Shown here: piece by piece, positions 24,604 through 33,743 of the stretch
Numbering within the stretch: position 1 is the stretch's first letter
How the letters are laid out: every line of letters starts with the position of its first letter
Assembly: GCF_002179965.1 (NCBI RefSeq)
Contig: NZ_NGUQ01000014.1
Span: 1 to 64,000, forward strand
DNA: 64,000 nt
Source of the DNA: Pandoraea sp. PE-S2T-3
GTDB lineage: Bacteria; Pseudomonadota; Gammaproteobacteria; Burkholderiales; Burkholderiaceae
Direction: 5' to 3'
Program-made: the position numbers and the translations under genes
The notes under the pieces: model-generated
The model's input: the letters and a program-made list of their open reading frames with translations, nothing else
Database searches by the model: none
Told to the model about the DNA's origin: nothing

Positions 24604-25077
24604 ATGACCTCCCTAGAATCGCTCCGCTTCGCTTTCACCAGCCACCTGTTGCTGGCCGGTAAGCAGTGGCGCCAGTTATCGCAAAGCGCAATCGTCGAGT
24701 ACGGCATTTCTGCCGCCAGCGCCGGGCCGCTGCTGTTCATCCGCCGTCTTGGCCAGGGTGTGCGTCAGGTCGAGCTCGCCGAATATGTCGGGCTCGAAGG
24801 CGCCTCGCTGGTACGGCTGCTCGATCAGTTGTGCGCGGCCGGGCTCGTGCTGCGCGAAGTCGATGCCAGCGACCGGCGCGCCAACGCGCTGCGGCTGACG
24901 GAGGCCGGCGAAGCGCTCGCCGAAAAGCTCGAAATCGAACTCAGCCAGTTGCGCGCGAAGGTTTTCGCCAACGTGCCCCGCGAGGATTTCGAAGCGGTGT
25001 TGCGCGTGTTCGAAATCCTCTCCAGCGCGACGGGTCCCGATGCGACCATTCTCGCGATGGTGCCCCCCAAGAAGTAA
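24604..25077 (+). CDS. MarR-family repressor of the efflux operon
   Basis: The 157-residue protein has the MarR winged helix: VRQVELAEYVGLEGASLVRLLDQLCAAGLVLREVDASDRRANALRLTEAG, where the DxRxxxxxLT-type wing is clear. MarR proteins bind palindromic DNA and let go when a phenolic ligand binds. It is the first gene of a run that continues three bases later with the FUSC gene. The ATG has no ribosome-binding site and the -10 box is eight bases upstream, so the mRNA may be leaderless. Confidence 0.88.
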   Translation: MTSLESLRFAFTSHLLLAGKQWRQLSQSAIVEYGISAASAGPLLFIRRLGQGVRQVELAEYVGLEGASLVRLLDQLCAAGLVLREVDASDRRANALRLTEAGEALAEKLEIELSQLRAKVFANVPREDFEAVLRVFEILSSATGPDATILAMVPPKK

Positions 25078-25080
25078 ACC

Positions 25081-27081
25081 GTGTTCAATTGGCCATCCTC
25101 ACGCGACTGGATTTTCTCGATCAAGGCGTTTGTCGCCTCGATGCTGGCGCTCTACATCGCGCTCGCGCTCGGCCTGCCCCGCCCCTACTGGGCGATGGCC
25201 ACGGTCTACATCGTGTCGCATCCGCTCACGGGCGCCACGCGCTCCAAGGCCCTGTACCGGGTGCTGGGCACACTGCTCGGCGCAGCCGCGTCGATCGTCT
25301 TCGTTCCCGCGCTGGTCAATACGCCTGAATTGCTGATGGCAGCCGTCGGCCTTTGGACCGGCACGCTGCTCTATATTTCGTTGCTCCATCGCTCGCCGCG
25401 CAGCTATGTGTTTTTGCTCGCGTCGTACACGCTGCCGCTCATCGCCCTGCCTGCGGTGGGGACGCCCGACGGTATCTTCGACATCGCCGTGGCGCGCTCG
25501 GAAGAGATCATTCTCGGCATCGTCTGTGCGAGCGTCGTCGGCGCGGTCATCTTGCCCACCAGTGTGGCGAAGGTATTGCATGACCGCTCGGGCCGCTGGC
25601 TGGTCGATGCCGCGCGCTGGACCATGGACATGCTCTCGGCCGACCCCGACGGCAAGGCCTCGCGCCACATGAGCCGCCACCGGATGGCGGCCGACATTCT
25701 GGCGCTCGATCAGTTGATCAGCCAGCTCTCGTACGACGCCGATACCTCGGCGCGCGTGCGCGATGCGCAAGAACTGCGCGGGCGCATGACGATGATGATG
25801 CCGGTGCTCTCGACCGTCGCATCGCTGGTGCAGACGCTTCGCCAGCACCCGCAGGGTGCCCCTGAGGCGCTCGAAGCCAAGATGGCCGACGTGGTCGCAT
25901 GGCTGCGTCAGGGCGCACCGTCACCGGCACCGGCGCATCTGCTCAAGCCTGCGGCGTTGCCCGGCGAGGCCTCCGACTGGTATGCCGCGCTCGTCTCGGC
26001 GACCGAAGACCGCCTGCGCTCGCTCGTGCAGTTGTGGCAGGACTGCGTGTCGCTGCAACGCCGTTTCGGTCAGACCGACGAGGCGCCCGAGTGGAAACCG
26101 GCGTTTCCGTATTGGGAACTGGGCGGTGCCCGCCACTACGACCACGGCTTGCTGCTGTTCTCGACGGTGTCGGCAGCGTTGTGCACGTTCCTGATGGGCA
26201 TGGCGTGGATCTATACGGGCTGGAACGACGGCGCCGCCGGCGTCTCGCTCGGTGCCGTGGCTTGCTGCTTCTTCGCGGCGATGGATGAGCCCGCCCCGTT
26301 CATCCGCTCATTCTTCTGGGCGACGGCCGTGTGCGTGGTCTTCGCTGCCGTGTACGTGTTCTTCATCCTGACGAATGCGCACGACTTCGGTCTGCTGGTG
26401 GCGATGTTTGCCGTGCCGTATCTCTTGCTCGGCACGTTCATCCCGCAGCCGCGCTTCACGATGGTCGCGATGCTCGTTGCCGTGAACACGGCGAGCTTCG
26501 TCGGCATTCAGGGCGGCTACAGCGCCGACTTCTCGGCGTTCTTCAACAGCAACATCGCGGGCCTTGCCGGCGTGCTGTTCGCGCTGCTCTGGACCTTGCA
26601 GACGCGCCCGTTCGGCACACGCGTGGCGATGCGGCGGCTGATTCATTCGAGCTGGCGCGACATTGCGAAGAACGCCGTCGGCCGCTCGGTGGCCGAACAC
26701 GGCCGCCTGCGTGCGCGCCTGCTCGACCGGCTCGGTCAACTGGTGCCGCGACTCGCCGCCAGCGAGAGCGAGACGTCGAGCGACGGCTTTACCGAAGTGC
26801 GCGTCGAACTCTCGGCGCTGGCGTTGCAGCGAGAGCTGCCGCATCTGAATTCCTCGCAGCGCGATGCCGTACAGGCCGTGCTCACCGACGTGGCGCGCTT
26901 TTATCAGTCGCGACTCGACGAACAAGTGAGCCAGCCCGACACCACGCTGCACGACAAACTGCTGGGCGCTGTGCGCTCGTTGGTTGCCCATAGCGATCAG
27001 GCCTCGCGCAGTGCGCGCGCCTCGCTCATGGATATCCACATTGCGCTGTTCCCGGCCACACGACCTGAGAGTGCCCAATGA
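25081..27081 (+). CDS. FUSC-family efflux permease (AaeB-like)
   Basis: The 666-residue inner-membrane protein has two blocks of hydrophobic helices (about 20-170 and 355-510) separated by and followed by cytosolic helical parts. This is the FUSC layout of AaeB, the p-hydroxybenzoate efflux pump, and of related aromatic-acid exporters. N-terminal LGLPRPYWAMATVYIVSHPLTGATRSKALYR is a family hallmark. The start is GTG 25081, three bases after the MarR stop. Its end overlaps the DUF1656 gene by four bases. Confidence 0.87.
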   Translation: MFNWPSSRDWIFSIKAFVASMLALYIALALGLPRPYWAMATVYIVSHPLTGATRSKALYRVLGTLLGAAASIVFVPALVNTPELLMAAVGLWTGTLLYISLLHRSPRSYVFLLASYTLPLIALPAVGTPDGIFDIAVARSEEIILGIVCASVVGAVILPTSVAKVLHDRSGRWLVDAARWTMDMLSADPDGKASRHMSRHRMAADILALDQLISQLSYDADTSARVRDAQELRGRMTMMMPVLSTVASLVQTLRQHPQGAPEALEAKMADVVAWLRQGAPSPAPAHLLKPAALPGEASDWYAALVSATEDRLRSLVQLWQDCVSLQRRFGQTDEAPEWKPAFPYWELGGARHYDHGLLLFSTVSAALCTFLMGMAWIYTGWNDGAAGVSLGAVACCFFAAMDEPAPFIRSFFWATAVCVVFAAVYVFFILTNAHDFGLLVAMFAVPYLLLGTFIPQPRFTMVAMLVAVNTASFVGIQGGYSADFSAFFNSNIAGLAGVLFALLWTLQTRPFGTRVAMRRLIHSSWRDIAKNAVGRSVAEHGRLRARLLDRLGQLVPRLAASESETSSDGFTEVRVELSALALQRELPHLNSSQRDAVQAVLTDVARFYQSRLDEQVSQPDTTLHDKLLGAVRSLVAHSDQASRSARASLMDIHIALFPATRPESAQ

Positions 27082-27287
27082 GCGGAGAGATCGACATCTA
27101 CGGCGTATTCGTGCCGATGCTGCTGGCCCTGATGATCGTGGCCTTCGTGCTGACAGGTGCGCTGCGCTTCGTGCTTGCGCGCACCGGCTTTTACAAGCTG
27201 GTCTGGCACCGTTCGTTATTCAACCTTGCTGTGTACATCATTGCGCTGGGCGGCATTGTCGCTATCGTGCGCGCCTGCCAATCATGA
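27078..27287 (+). CDS. DUF1656 membrane protein (AaeX-like)
   Basis: This 69-residue protein has two hydrophobic helices and the DUF1656 pattern IDIYGVFVPMLLALMIVAFVLT and FYKLVWHRSLFNLAVYIIALG. It matches AaeX, the small partner of AaeA/AaeB whose exact role is unknown. It overlaps the upstream and downstream genes by four bases each, which supports strict stoichiometric translation of the pump. Confidence 0.88.
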   Translation: MSGEIDIYGVFVPMLLALMIVAFVLTGALRFVLARTGFYKLVWHRSLFNLAVYIIALGGIVAIVRACQS

Positions 27288-28288
27288 AACTGAAACTTCG
27301 CTCCCTTGGGCCCGTCATCCTGACGCTCGCCGTCTCGGTCGTTGCGGTCTTTGTTCTCCTGCATCTGTGGGACTACTACACCGTCGCCCCGTGGACCCGC
27401 GACGGCCGCATTCGCGCCGACATCGTGCAGGTGGCGCCCGACGTCTCCGGCCTCATCACCGATGTCGAGGTCAAGGACAACCAGCCCGTGCATCGCGGCG
27501 ACCTGCTGTTCGTGATCGACCGCGACCGCTACACGCTGGCGCTGCAACAGGCCGAAGCCAACGCCGCCGCACTGCGCGCCACGCTGGCGCAATCGCGCCG
27601 CGAAAACGCCCGCAATCATCAACTGACCGAAGTCGTCGCGAAGGAAGTCGTCGAAGCCGGTCAGGCCAAGGTCGAGTCAGGTGAAGCTGCGGTGGCGCAA
27701 GCCAATGCCGCCGTGCAACTCGCCAAGCTCAATCTCGAACGCACCCGCGTGCTGGCACCGGCCGACGGCTATCTGAACGATCGCCTGCCGCGCGTGGGCG
27801 ACTACGTGAGCACGGGCCGTCCGGTGCTCTCGATGGTCGATGCGAATTCGCTGCACGTGGAAGGTTATTTCGAAGAAACGAAGATGCGCGGCATCCACAT
27901 CGGCGACAAAGTCGAAGTGCGCCTGATGGGTGAGCGTCACGTGCTGCACGGTCATGTGCAGAGCATCGTCGCCGGCATCGAAGACCGCGACCGTACCAGC
28001 GGCGCGTCGATGCTGCCGAACGTCAACCCGACGTTCAACTGGGTGCGTCTTGCCCAGCGCATTCCGGTGCGCATCGCGCTCGACGATGTGCCCAAGGACA
28101 TGCGGCTCGTCGCCGGCCGCACCGCCACCGTGACGGTCGTGGAAGCACAGGGCCATAAATCGGAAGAAGGATCGAAAGAAGGCAATCCGTCGAAGTCCAC
28201 CAAGGCCGCCGAGGCCACTGACAGCGCTGCGCACACCACCGTTGCCGCCGCGCGCACGACAGGTTCCCTTCAGGGAGCACAGCAGTGA
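27284..28288 (+). CDS. HlyD-family membrane fusion protein (AaeA-like)
   Basis: The 334-residue periplasmic adaptor has one N-terminal membrane helix (VILTLAVSVVAVFVLLHLW). A biotinyl-lipoyl region follows (VAPDVSGLITDVEVKDNQPVHRGDLLFVIDRDRY), then a coiled-coil hairpin rich in Ala/Gln/Glu and a second half-lipoyl part (VLAPADGYLNDRLPRVGDYVS). It should bridge the FUSC permease to the outer-membrane channel. The last 45 residues are Ser/Thr/Lys-rich. ATG 27284 gives a four-base overlap with the DUF1656 gene. Confidence 0.88.
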   Translation: MKLKLRSLGPVILTLAVSVVAVFVLLHLWDYYTVAPWTRDGRIRADIVQVAPDVSGLITDVEVKDNQPVHRGDLLFVIDRDRYTLALQQAEANAAALRATLAQSRRENARNHQLTEVVAKEVVEAGQAKVESGEAAVAQANAAVQLAKLNLERTRVLAPADGYLNDRLPRVGDYVSTGRPVLSMVDANSLHVEGYFEETKMRGIHIGDKVEVRLMGERHVLHGHVQSIVAGIEDRDRTSGASMLPNVNPTFNWVRLAQRIPVRIALDDVPKDMRLVAGRTATVTVVEAQGHKSEEGSKEGNPSKSTKAAEATDSAAHTTVAAARTTGSLQGAQQ

Positions 28289-29811
28289 AAACCAGATTGA
28301 TCTTGATGAGTGCAGTGGCTGCGGCCGCAGCACTCGTCGCGGGCTGCACCACCGTCGGTCCCGACTACCATCTGCCGGAGAACTCGGTGATGCGCTCGGC
28401 GCAAGCCAATGGCCCGATCGCGACGGCCAACCAGCGTGCCGTGTCGATCGGTGAGGTGCCGGACGACTGGTGGCAACTCTACGACAGCCCGAAGCTCGAC
28501 GCGCTCGTGAAGCAGGCCCTCGCCGCGAACACCAACGTGCGCGTGGCCGTGGCCAACGTGCAGCGCGCGATTGCGATGTATCACGAAGTCGAATCGGAAA
28601 ATCTGCCGCAAGGCGGCGTCGAAGCCAACGCGGCGCGTGCGCAGCTTTCGGGCGAGAGCTTCCTTCAGGAAGAAAAGCTGCCGGTGATCAATCTGGCCGC
28701 CGCAGCGCTGTCGATTTCGTATCAGATCGACTTCTTCGGCAGACTCGCCCGTGCGGATGAAGCCGCGCTCGCCGCCGCCGAAGCCAGCCACGCCGCGCTC
28801 GATGTGGCCCGCGTCAGCGTGGCCGCCGAAACCGTGCGCGCCTACGTGCAAAGCTGCGCGGCCAATCACGAGTTCGACATTGCCAACGATCAACTGAAGT
28901 TGCAGGAAAAGAGCGTGGCGATCACGCGCAAGCTCGTCGACGTCGGCCGCGATCAACCGACCGATCTGCTGCGCGCCCAGTCGCAGGCCGACACGCTGCG
29001 CGCTGCCCTGCCCCACTTCAAGGCGCAGCACGAAGCCGCCACGTACCGGCTCGCCGTGATGCTCGGCAAGGTGCCGGGCTCGCTCGATCCGAAGGTGACC
29101 GAGTGCCGTCAGATTCCGCAACTCAAGCAGGCCCTGCCCGTCGGTGACGGTACGGCGCTGCTCAAACGCCGCCCCGACGTGCGTCAGGCAGAGCGCGAGC
29201 TGGCCTCGGCCACGGCCAAGATCGGCGTGGCAACGGCGGACCTGTATCCGACCATCCGTATCGGCGCGTCGGTGGGTGCCAGCGGCATGCTCGAACACTT
29301 CGGGCAAGGCCGTACGGAACAATGGAGCGTGGGCCCGATGATCTCGTGGTCGCTGCCGACCAACGGCGTGCGCGCCCACATCAAGGGCATGGAAGCCGGC
29401 GCCGATGCTGCGCTCGCGCACTTCGACGGCGTGGTGCTCAAGGCCTTGCAGGAAACGCAGACGTCCCTGTCGGCCTACACCCACGAACTCGAACGCGACG
29501 ACGCCCTGCGCGACGCCCGCGACAAGTCGAGTCTCGCGGCGGATCAGAACCGCAGGCTGTATCAGGCCGGGCGCGCGCCGTACCTCACGAGTCTCGACGC
29601 CGATCGCACGCACGCCAGCACGGAAGCGGCACTGGCCGCCTCGCAGACACAAGTCGCCATGGACCAGATCAACCTGTTTCTGGCCCTGGGCGGTGGCTGG
29701 CAATCAAGTGCCGCCAACGATGCGACTTCGCTGGCGGAATCGCACGCAAAGCACGAGAAGGCGGAAAGCTCGCAGAACGCCCCCGAGGCACCGGTCGTCA
29801 AGACAAACTGA
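28285..29811 (+). CDS. Outer-membrane efflux lipoprotein (NodT/OprM type)
   Basis: The 508-residue protein has a lipoprotein signal peptide with lipobox LVAGC (Cys near residue 21) followed by TTVGPDYHLPE, the usual OMF start. It contains the duplicated TolC-like helical repeats and the conserved RRPDVRQAERELASATAKIGVATADLYPTI segment. It forms the exit duct of this four-gene pump. It overlaps the adaptor gene by four bases and is followed by a terminator. Confidence 0.88.
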   Translation: MKTRLILMSAVAAAAALVAGCTTVGPDYHLPENSVMRSAQANGPIATANQRAVSIGEVPDDWWQLYDSPKLDALVKQALAANTNVRVAVANVQRAIAMYHEVESENLPQGGVEANAARAQLSGESFLQEEKLPVINLAAAALSISYQIDFFGRLARADEAALAAAEASHAALDVARVSVAAETVRAYVQSCAANHEFDIANDQLKLQEKSVAITRKLVDVGRDQPTDLLRAQSQADTLRAALPHFKAQHEAATYRLAVMLGKVPGSLDPKVTECRQIPQLKQALPVGDGTALLKRRPDVRQAERELASATAKIGVATADLYPTIRIGASVGASGMLEHFGQGRTEQWSVGPMISWSLPTNGVRAHIKGMEAGADAALAHFDGVVLKALQETQTSLSAYTHELERDDALRDARDKSSLAADQNRRLYQAGRAPYLTSLDADRTHASTEAALAASQTQVAMDQINLFLALGGGWQSSAANDATSLAESHAKHEKAESSQNAPEAPVVKTN

Positions 29812-29833
29812 GCCGACCGGGAAAGCCGGACGC

Positions 29834-29873
29834 AAAAAAGCGGATGTCGTCGCAAGACACATCCGCTTTCTCT
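29834..29873 (+). terminator. Intrinsic terminator after the AaeB-like efflux operon
   Basis: AAAGCGGATGT pairs with ACATCCGCTTT across an 11-base loop and is followed by a T-rich tract. It is preceded by six A's, so it could also stop transcripts from the other strand. Confidence 0.75.
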
Positions 29874-30072
29874 TTGCCTCGGCCTCAAACACCGGGCCCC
29901 AGAAACACACAAGCCCCGTCGGGAACGAATCCTCGGGCGGGGCTGTGGTAAGTGACGCGGTACGGCGTCGGGTTGATTCGCGCGGCGCGGGCGGGACGCA
30001 AAGGTCAGGCGGGCCGTCGGCGAATCGGGTGCAGCTAACAGCGGGTCAAACTGACAACGTAGGCTTGCGTGC

Positions 30073-30336
30073 TTAGTTGGTCATCGGTTGCGTTGCGACA
30101 CCTTGCTGTGCGGCTTCAATTTCGGCCGTACGTTTTTGCAGTTGAATCGACTGCTCGTAGGTGTAAGGGAAGTTGAATTCCGTCACCGGCGAGAGACCGA
30201 GTTCACGCGCGGCTTGCAGTTCGGCACGTACATGCGCACGCGTCACACCACCCGTTTGCGTCTGGTCGGCAAATGCCGAACCGGCGGCCATGGCAAAGCC
30301 AACGAGCGCGACGGCAGTCAGCAGGTTCATTTTCAT
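30073..30336 (-). CDS. DUF4148 secreted small protein
   Basis: The 87-residue protein has a signal peptide ending near AGSAFA and the DUF4148 motif VTRAHVRAELQAARELGLSP, typical of short Burkholderiaceae exported proteins of unknown function. Upstream on its strand are AAGGAG six bases before the ATG and TATAAT at 30412-30417, so it is probably well expressed as a single gene. Confidence 0.85.
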   Translation of the reverse strand: MKMNLLTAVALVGFAMAAGSAFADQTQTGGVTRAHVRAELQAARELGLSPVTEFNFPYTYEQSIQLQKRTAEIEAAQQGVATQPMTN

Positions 30337-30646
30337 GGAAAACTCCTTTTATCGTTAATTTGACGCTCAGGGAGCGAAAACCGCATGCGAGCCAGCTTTC
30401 GTCCTGAGTAAATTATAGTTTTCCCCTAGCAATGAGCCAGCCCGATTGCGACAACACACTGTTTCGCAAAAGCTGTTAAATCGGGGCGAATTGCGCGCTA
30501 AATGGCGCCGGAATGGCGAACAAGCGACGGCCAGATGGCATCGATCTCTCGAAGATCGAGCCATTTCATCCCATGGGAATGGGAAGGCGAAGTTTCCGGG
30601 GAAATACAGGGGAATTCAGGGCGATGCATCAACGTCGCCCGTGAAT
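30337..30646. other. Intergenic region between DUF4148 and luxR-type genes
   Basis: I see no gene. The only clear signals belong to the DUF4148 gene: a TATAAT on the minus strand at 30412-30417 and a purine-rich ribosome-binding site. The remaining 230 bases carry no recognisable repeat, hairpin with a T-run or lux-box-like palindrome. Confidence 0.4.
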
Positions 30647-31474
30647 TCAGGGGGCAATTAATCCGCTGCTAATGGCTGCGGCAATGGCCTGATGCCGATT
30701 GACGGCACCCAGTTTGCGCTTGGCGTTATTGATGTGGAACGTCACGGTGTGCTCGGATATCTTCAGAATCAGTCCGATTTCCCATGCCGTCTTGCCGCGC
30801 GCCGCCCACAGCAGACTCTCGATCTCGCGCGGACTCAATTTGCCCGCACTGCGGCTGGCCACCCACTGCATGTCGAGTTGCTGCACGGCCTGATGGAAAT
30901 ACAACGCGCCCAGATAAATCTCGCCCATCATGCGCGCTTCGTGTTCGGCGCACTCGTCCGGCGATTGTGAAGTTGCCGCAGTGAAGATGGCACGCTCGCC
31001 GGCCGCACCGTACAGCGGCACGGTCACACCGCAGCCGAGCCCGTGCTCACGCGCATCCGCGAAAATCGGATGTGGCCGTTTCTGTGTGAGAAACGAGCGC
31101 CAGAGAATCGGCAGCGGCGACAGGTTCGCGGCGATGAGCACCGGATCGACTTCCGCGTAGCCGGCCACTTGGTAGCGCTCGATCCACGCGCCCGGAAACG
31201 TCGTGAAGATGTGCCGGCTCGGCATGCCCTCGGCGGTAATGCGCTCGTCACCCGCGTGAAACGCCGCCGCCTCGCGCTCGCGGCGCGGCAGCAACGGTGC
31301 ATAGAACAGCGCGTGATAACCCAGTACGTGCGTCAGTTGCTGAAATTCTGCGTCAAGCGCCTCGACCGAGCGGGCGCTGAGGAGCCCCTCATATCGGTAA
31401 AGATTGTGATGCATTTCCAATTGCACTTTCTTGTTAGATGCCGATGTTGGCGCATTGTAGTCCGAGCTTCGCAT
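30647..31474 (-). CDS. LuxR-family receptor/regulator (AHL-binding type, no partner synthase)
   Basis: The 275-residue protein has an N-terminal autoinducer-binding domain and a C-terminal LuxR HTH (KLSPREIESLLWAARGKTAWEIGLILKISEHTVTFHINNAKRKLG). The residues that line the acyl-homoserine-lactone pocket in TraR are all visible: Trp and Tyr in AWIERY, Asp-Pro in EVDPVL, Trp in ILWRS and Gly in GCGVTV. No luxI gene is in the window, so it may be a solo receptor. The start is uncertain: ATG 31474, GTG 31426 or ATG 31414. Confidence 0.85.
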   Translation of the reverse strand: MRSSDYNAPTSASNKKVQLEMHHNLYRYEGLLSARSVEALDAEFQQLTHVLGYHALFYAPLLPRREREAAAFHAGDERITAEGMPSRHIFTTFPGAWIERYQVAGYAEVDPVLIAANLSPLPILWRSFLTQKRPHPIFADAREHGLGCGVTVPLYGAAGERAIFTAATSQSPDECAEHEARMMGEIYLGALYFHQAVQQLDMQWVASRSAGKLSPREIESLLWAARGKTAWEIGLILKISEHTVTFHINNAKRKLGAVNRHQAIAAAISSGLIAP

Positions 31475-31549
31475 TTTGCGGATAGTTTATTTTGAGCAGT
31501 AAAACAACACGCCCCATTGACGTGGACTGCCAATTATTAACATGCGACA

Positions 31550-32443
31550 TCATGTCGCGCTGCCCAGACCTTCCAGCGCTTGCAACACGCGGCGCAAACC
31601 GGGCGCGAGCGGTTTATCCTGCCGCACGACGATCGCCAGCGTGCGCGAGAGTTCCGGCGTTAACGCGGCAATGCGCAGGCCTCGTCGATGGTGCGCGGCG
31701 CTCACGGCCATGCGCGGCACGATGCTGTAGCCGAGCCCCGCAGCGACCATTTCCTTGATCGCCTCGATGCTGCCGAGCGCCATGACCGGACGCACACGCA
31801 ACCCCGCTTGCAAAAACCACTCATCGATCAAAAGCCGTGTGCTGCTGCCGGTTTCGAACGCCACCATCGGCATCGCCGCCAGCGCATGCGGCGTCACTTC
31901 TTCAGGCCAGTCTTGCGCGCCCGATGCACCGATGGCGACGAACTCATCACGCAACACCGGCGTGATATGCAAGCTGCGTCCGGCAGCGGGCAACGTCACC
32001 AGCCCCACGTCGAGACGGTTCTCCGTTACGGCTGCTAAAACATCATCGGTGTTGCCGGTGCTCACGCGAATGTCGAGCGCCGGGTGGCGCTTTCGCATCG
32101 TTCGCAGCATGGGCGGCAGCAAGTGAATGCAAGCGGTGGCGCCCGTGCCGATGGCGACCTCTCCCGCGATACCTTCGGCATGTGTGGACAATGCCTGCAA
32201 AGCCTCTTCGACGACGGCATCGATACGCCGCGCGTGTTCAAGCAATGTCAGTCCGGCCGACGACGGCTTGAGCCGCTTGCCCACACGCTCGATCAGGCGC
32301 ACGTTCAGGCGCTGCTCCAGTTGCCGCACCTGAAGGCTGACGGCCGGTTGCGAGAGATCGAGGCGATCGGCGGCAGCGGAGAAACTGCCGGCTTCGATGA
32401 CCTCGGCAAAGGTATGAAGTTGATCCAGATTCAGGCGGCGCAT
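31550..32443 (-). CDS. LysR-family transcriptional regulator
   Basis: The 297-residue protein has the LysR winged HTH at the N terminus (LDQLHTFAEVIEAGSFSAAADRLDLSQPAVSLQVRQLEQRL) and a two-lobed effector domain (VAIGTGATACIHLLPPMLRTMRKRHPALDI). I chose ATG 32443 because AAGGAA lies about ten bases upstream and the longer frame adds 29 unrelated residues. It diverges from an MFS gene 124 bases away, its probable target. Confidence 0.87.
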   Translation of the reverse strand: MRRLNLDQLHTFAEVIEAGSFSAAADRLDLSQPAVSLQVRQLEQRLNVRLIERVGKRLKPSSAGLTLLEHARRIDAVVEEALQALSTHAEGIAGEVAIGTGATACIHLLPPMLRTMRKRHPALDIRVSTGNTDDVLAAVTENRLDVGLVTLPAAGRSLHITPVLRDEFVAIGASGAQDWPEEVTPHALAAMPMVAFETGSSTRLLIDEWFLQAGLRVRPVMALGSIEAIKEMVAAGLGYSIVPRMAVSAAHHRRGLRIAALTPELSRTLAIVVRQDKPLAPGLRRVLQALEGLGSAT

Positions 32444-32567
32444 CTCAAAGTTTTCCTTATGGATCGAATAAGATGCCAAGACTTTACCAAGAGATGGGTT
32501 GCGCGCACCATGGCAGCCTCCCCCAGCCATTCGTTGCTGCCCGTCCCGGCATGCGCCCTACATCACC

Positions 32568-33743
32568 ATGCCCACCGTCGTCACGCTAGGTCTTGCGCAA
32601 CTGATCAACTGGGGCGTGAGCTTCTATCTGCCCGGCGCCTTTGCCTGGCGCATCGTGCAGTCGACCGGCTGGGCGCAGACCGTCGTGTTTGCCGGCCCGT
32701 CGCTCGCCATGCTGGTCATGGCCGCCGTCTCGCCGTATTCGGGCCGCTGGCTTGAACGCTTCGGTGGCCGGCGCGTGATGTGCGCCGGCACACTCATCTG
32801 TTCGACAGGCTGCGCGGTGCTCGCCACCAGCACGACGCTGGTGCAGTTCTATGGCGCGTGGTGCCTGCTTGGCGTCGGCATGCGGTTGTCGCTCTACGAT
32901 GCCGCTTTCGCGACGCTCGCCGCGCTTTATGGCGCTGCCGCACGCCGGCCGATGACACAGATCACGTTGATGGGCGGGCTCGCCACGACCGTGTTCTGGC
33001 CGTTGGGCAATTGGCTCGGTGATGCATGGGGATGGCGCGCGGGGGTGTGGGTGTACGGCGGGTTCGGTTTGATCGCGTGGGGGTTGCTGTGCAGCCTGCC
33101 GCCGACGCCACCGCGTGCAGCGACGGCAGGTGAGACACACAGGGCATCGACGGCCTTGCCGTGGCACCCCGCCCTGCTTTACGGCAGCGTCATGGCGCTG
33201 GTGTCGATCCTGTCGTCGGGACTCGCCGCCCATCTGACCGCGTTGCTCGGCGCACAAGGACTGCCGGTCGGTCTCGCCGCGCTATGGGGGCTGGGGCAAG
33301 TGTGTGCGCGCATGCTGGAGTGGCTGCAACCGCGTCAGACCAGTGCGGTGAGGCTCAACGTGATCGTCGGCTGCGGCCTGCCGTTGTGCTTCGCGCTGGG
33401 ACTGGCGGGCATGTCGTCGCTGGTGGTGGCGGCCGTGTTCATCTTCACTTACGGCGCACTCAACGGGCTGGCCACGCTGCTGCGCGCCAGCCTGCCGCTG
33501 GAACTCTTTGCACCCGGTGCCTATGCCCGTGCGCTAGGCACGTTGCTGACGCCCGCGTTTGCCTTCTCGGCCATTGCCCCTTGGGGCTATGCACTGGCGC
33601 GAGAGCACTGGGGCGATCTCGCCATTCTCTGGGTATCGCTCGGCATCGGCCTGCTTATCGCGTGCGCGGCAGTAGCGTTGCTGCGTCAGGTGCGGCGAGC
33701 GCCTGCTCCACAAACACCCGCAGAAACTCAATCCACGATTTGA
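32568..33743 (+). CDS. MFS transporter
   Basis: The 391-residue membrane protein has about 12 hydrophobic helices, beginning LGLAQLINWGVSFYLPGAF. Motif-A-like sequence YSGRWLERFGGRRVM lies between helices 2 and 3, and similarity is to small MFS permeases of the YbfB or unknown-major-facilitator type. Substrate unknown. The start ATG 32568 precedes helix 1; an upstream TTG at 32499 is possible. The 3' end overlaps the convergent LysR gene by 89 bases. Confidence 0.78.
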   Translation: MPTVVTLGLAQLINWGVSFYLPGAFAWRIVQSTGWAQTVVFAGPSLAMLVMAAVSPYSGRWLERFGGRRVMCAGTLICSTGCAVLATSTTLVQFYGAWCLLGVGMRLSLYDAAFATLAALYGAAARRPMTQITLMGGLATTVFWPLGNWLGDAWGWRAGVWVYGGFGLIAWGLLCSLPPTPPRAATAGETHRASTALPWHPALLYGSVMALVSILSSGLAAHLTALLGAQGLPVGLAALWGLGQVCARMLEWLQPRQTSAVRLNVIVGCGLPLCFALGLAGMSSLVVAAVFIFTYGALNGLATLLRASLPLELFAPGAYARALGTLLTPAFAFSAIAPWGYALAREHWGDLAILWVSLGIGLLIACAAVALLRQVRRAPAPQTPAETQSTI

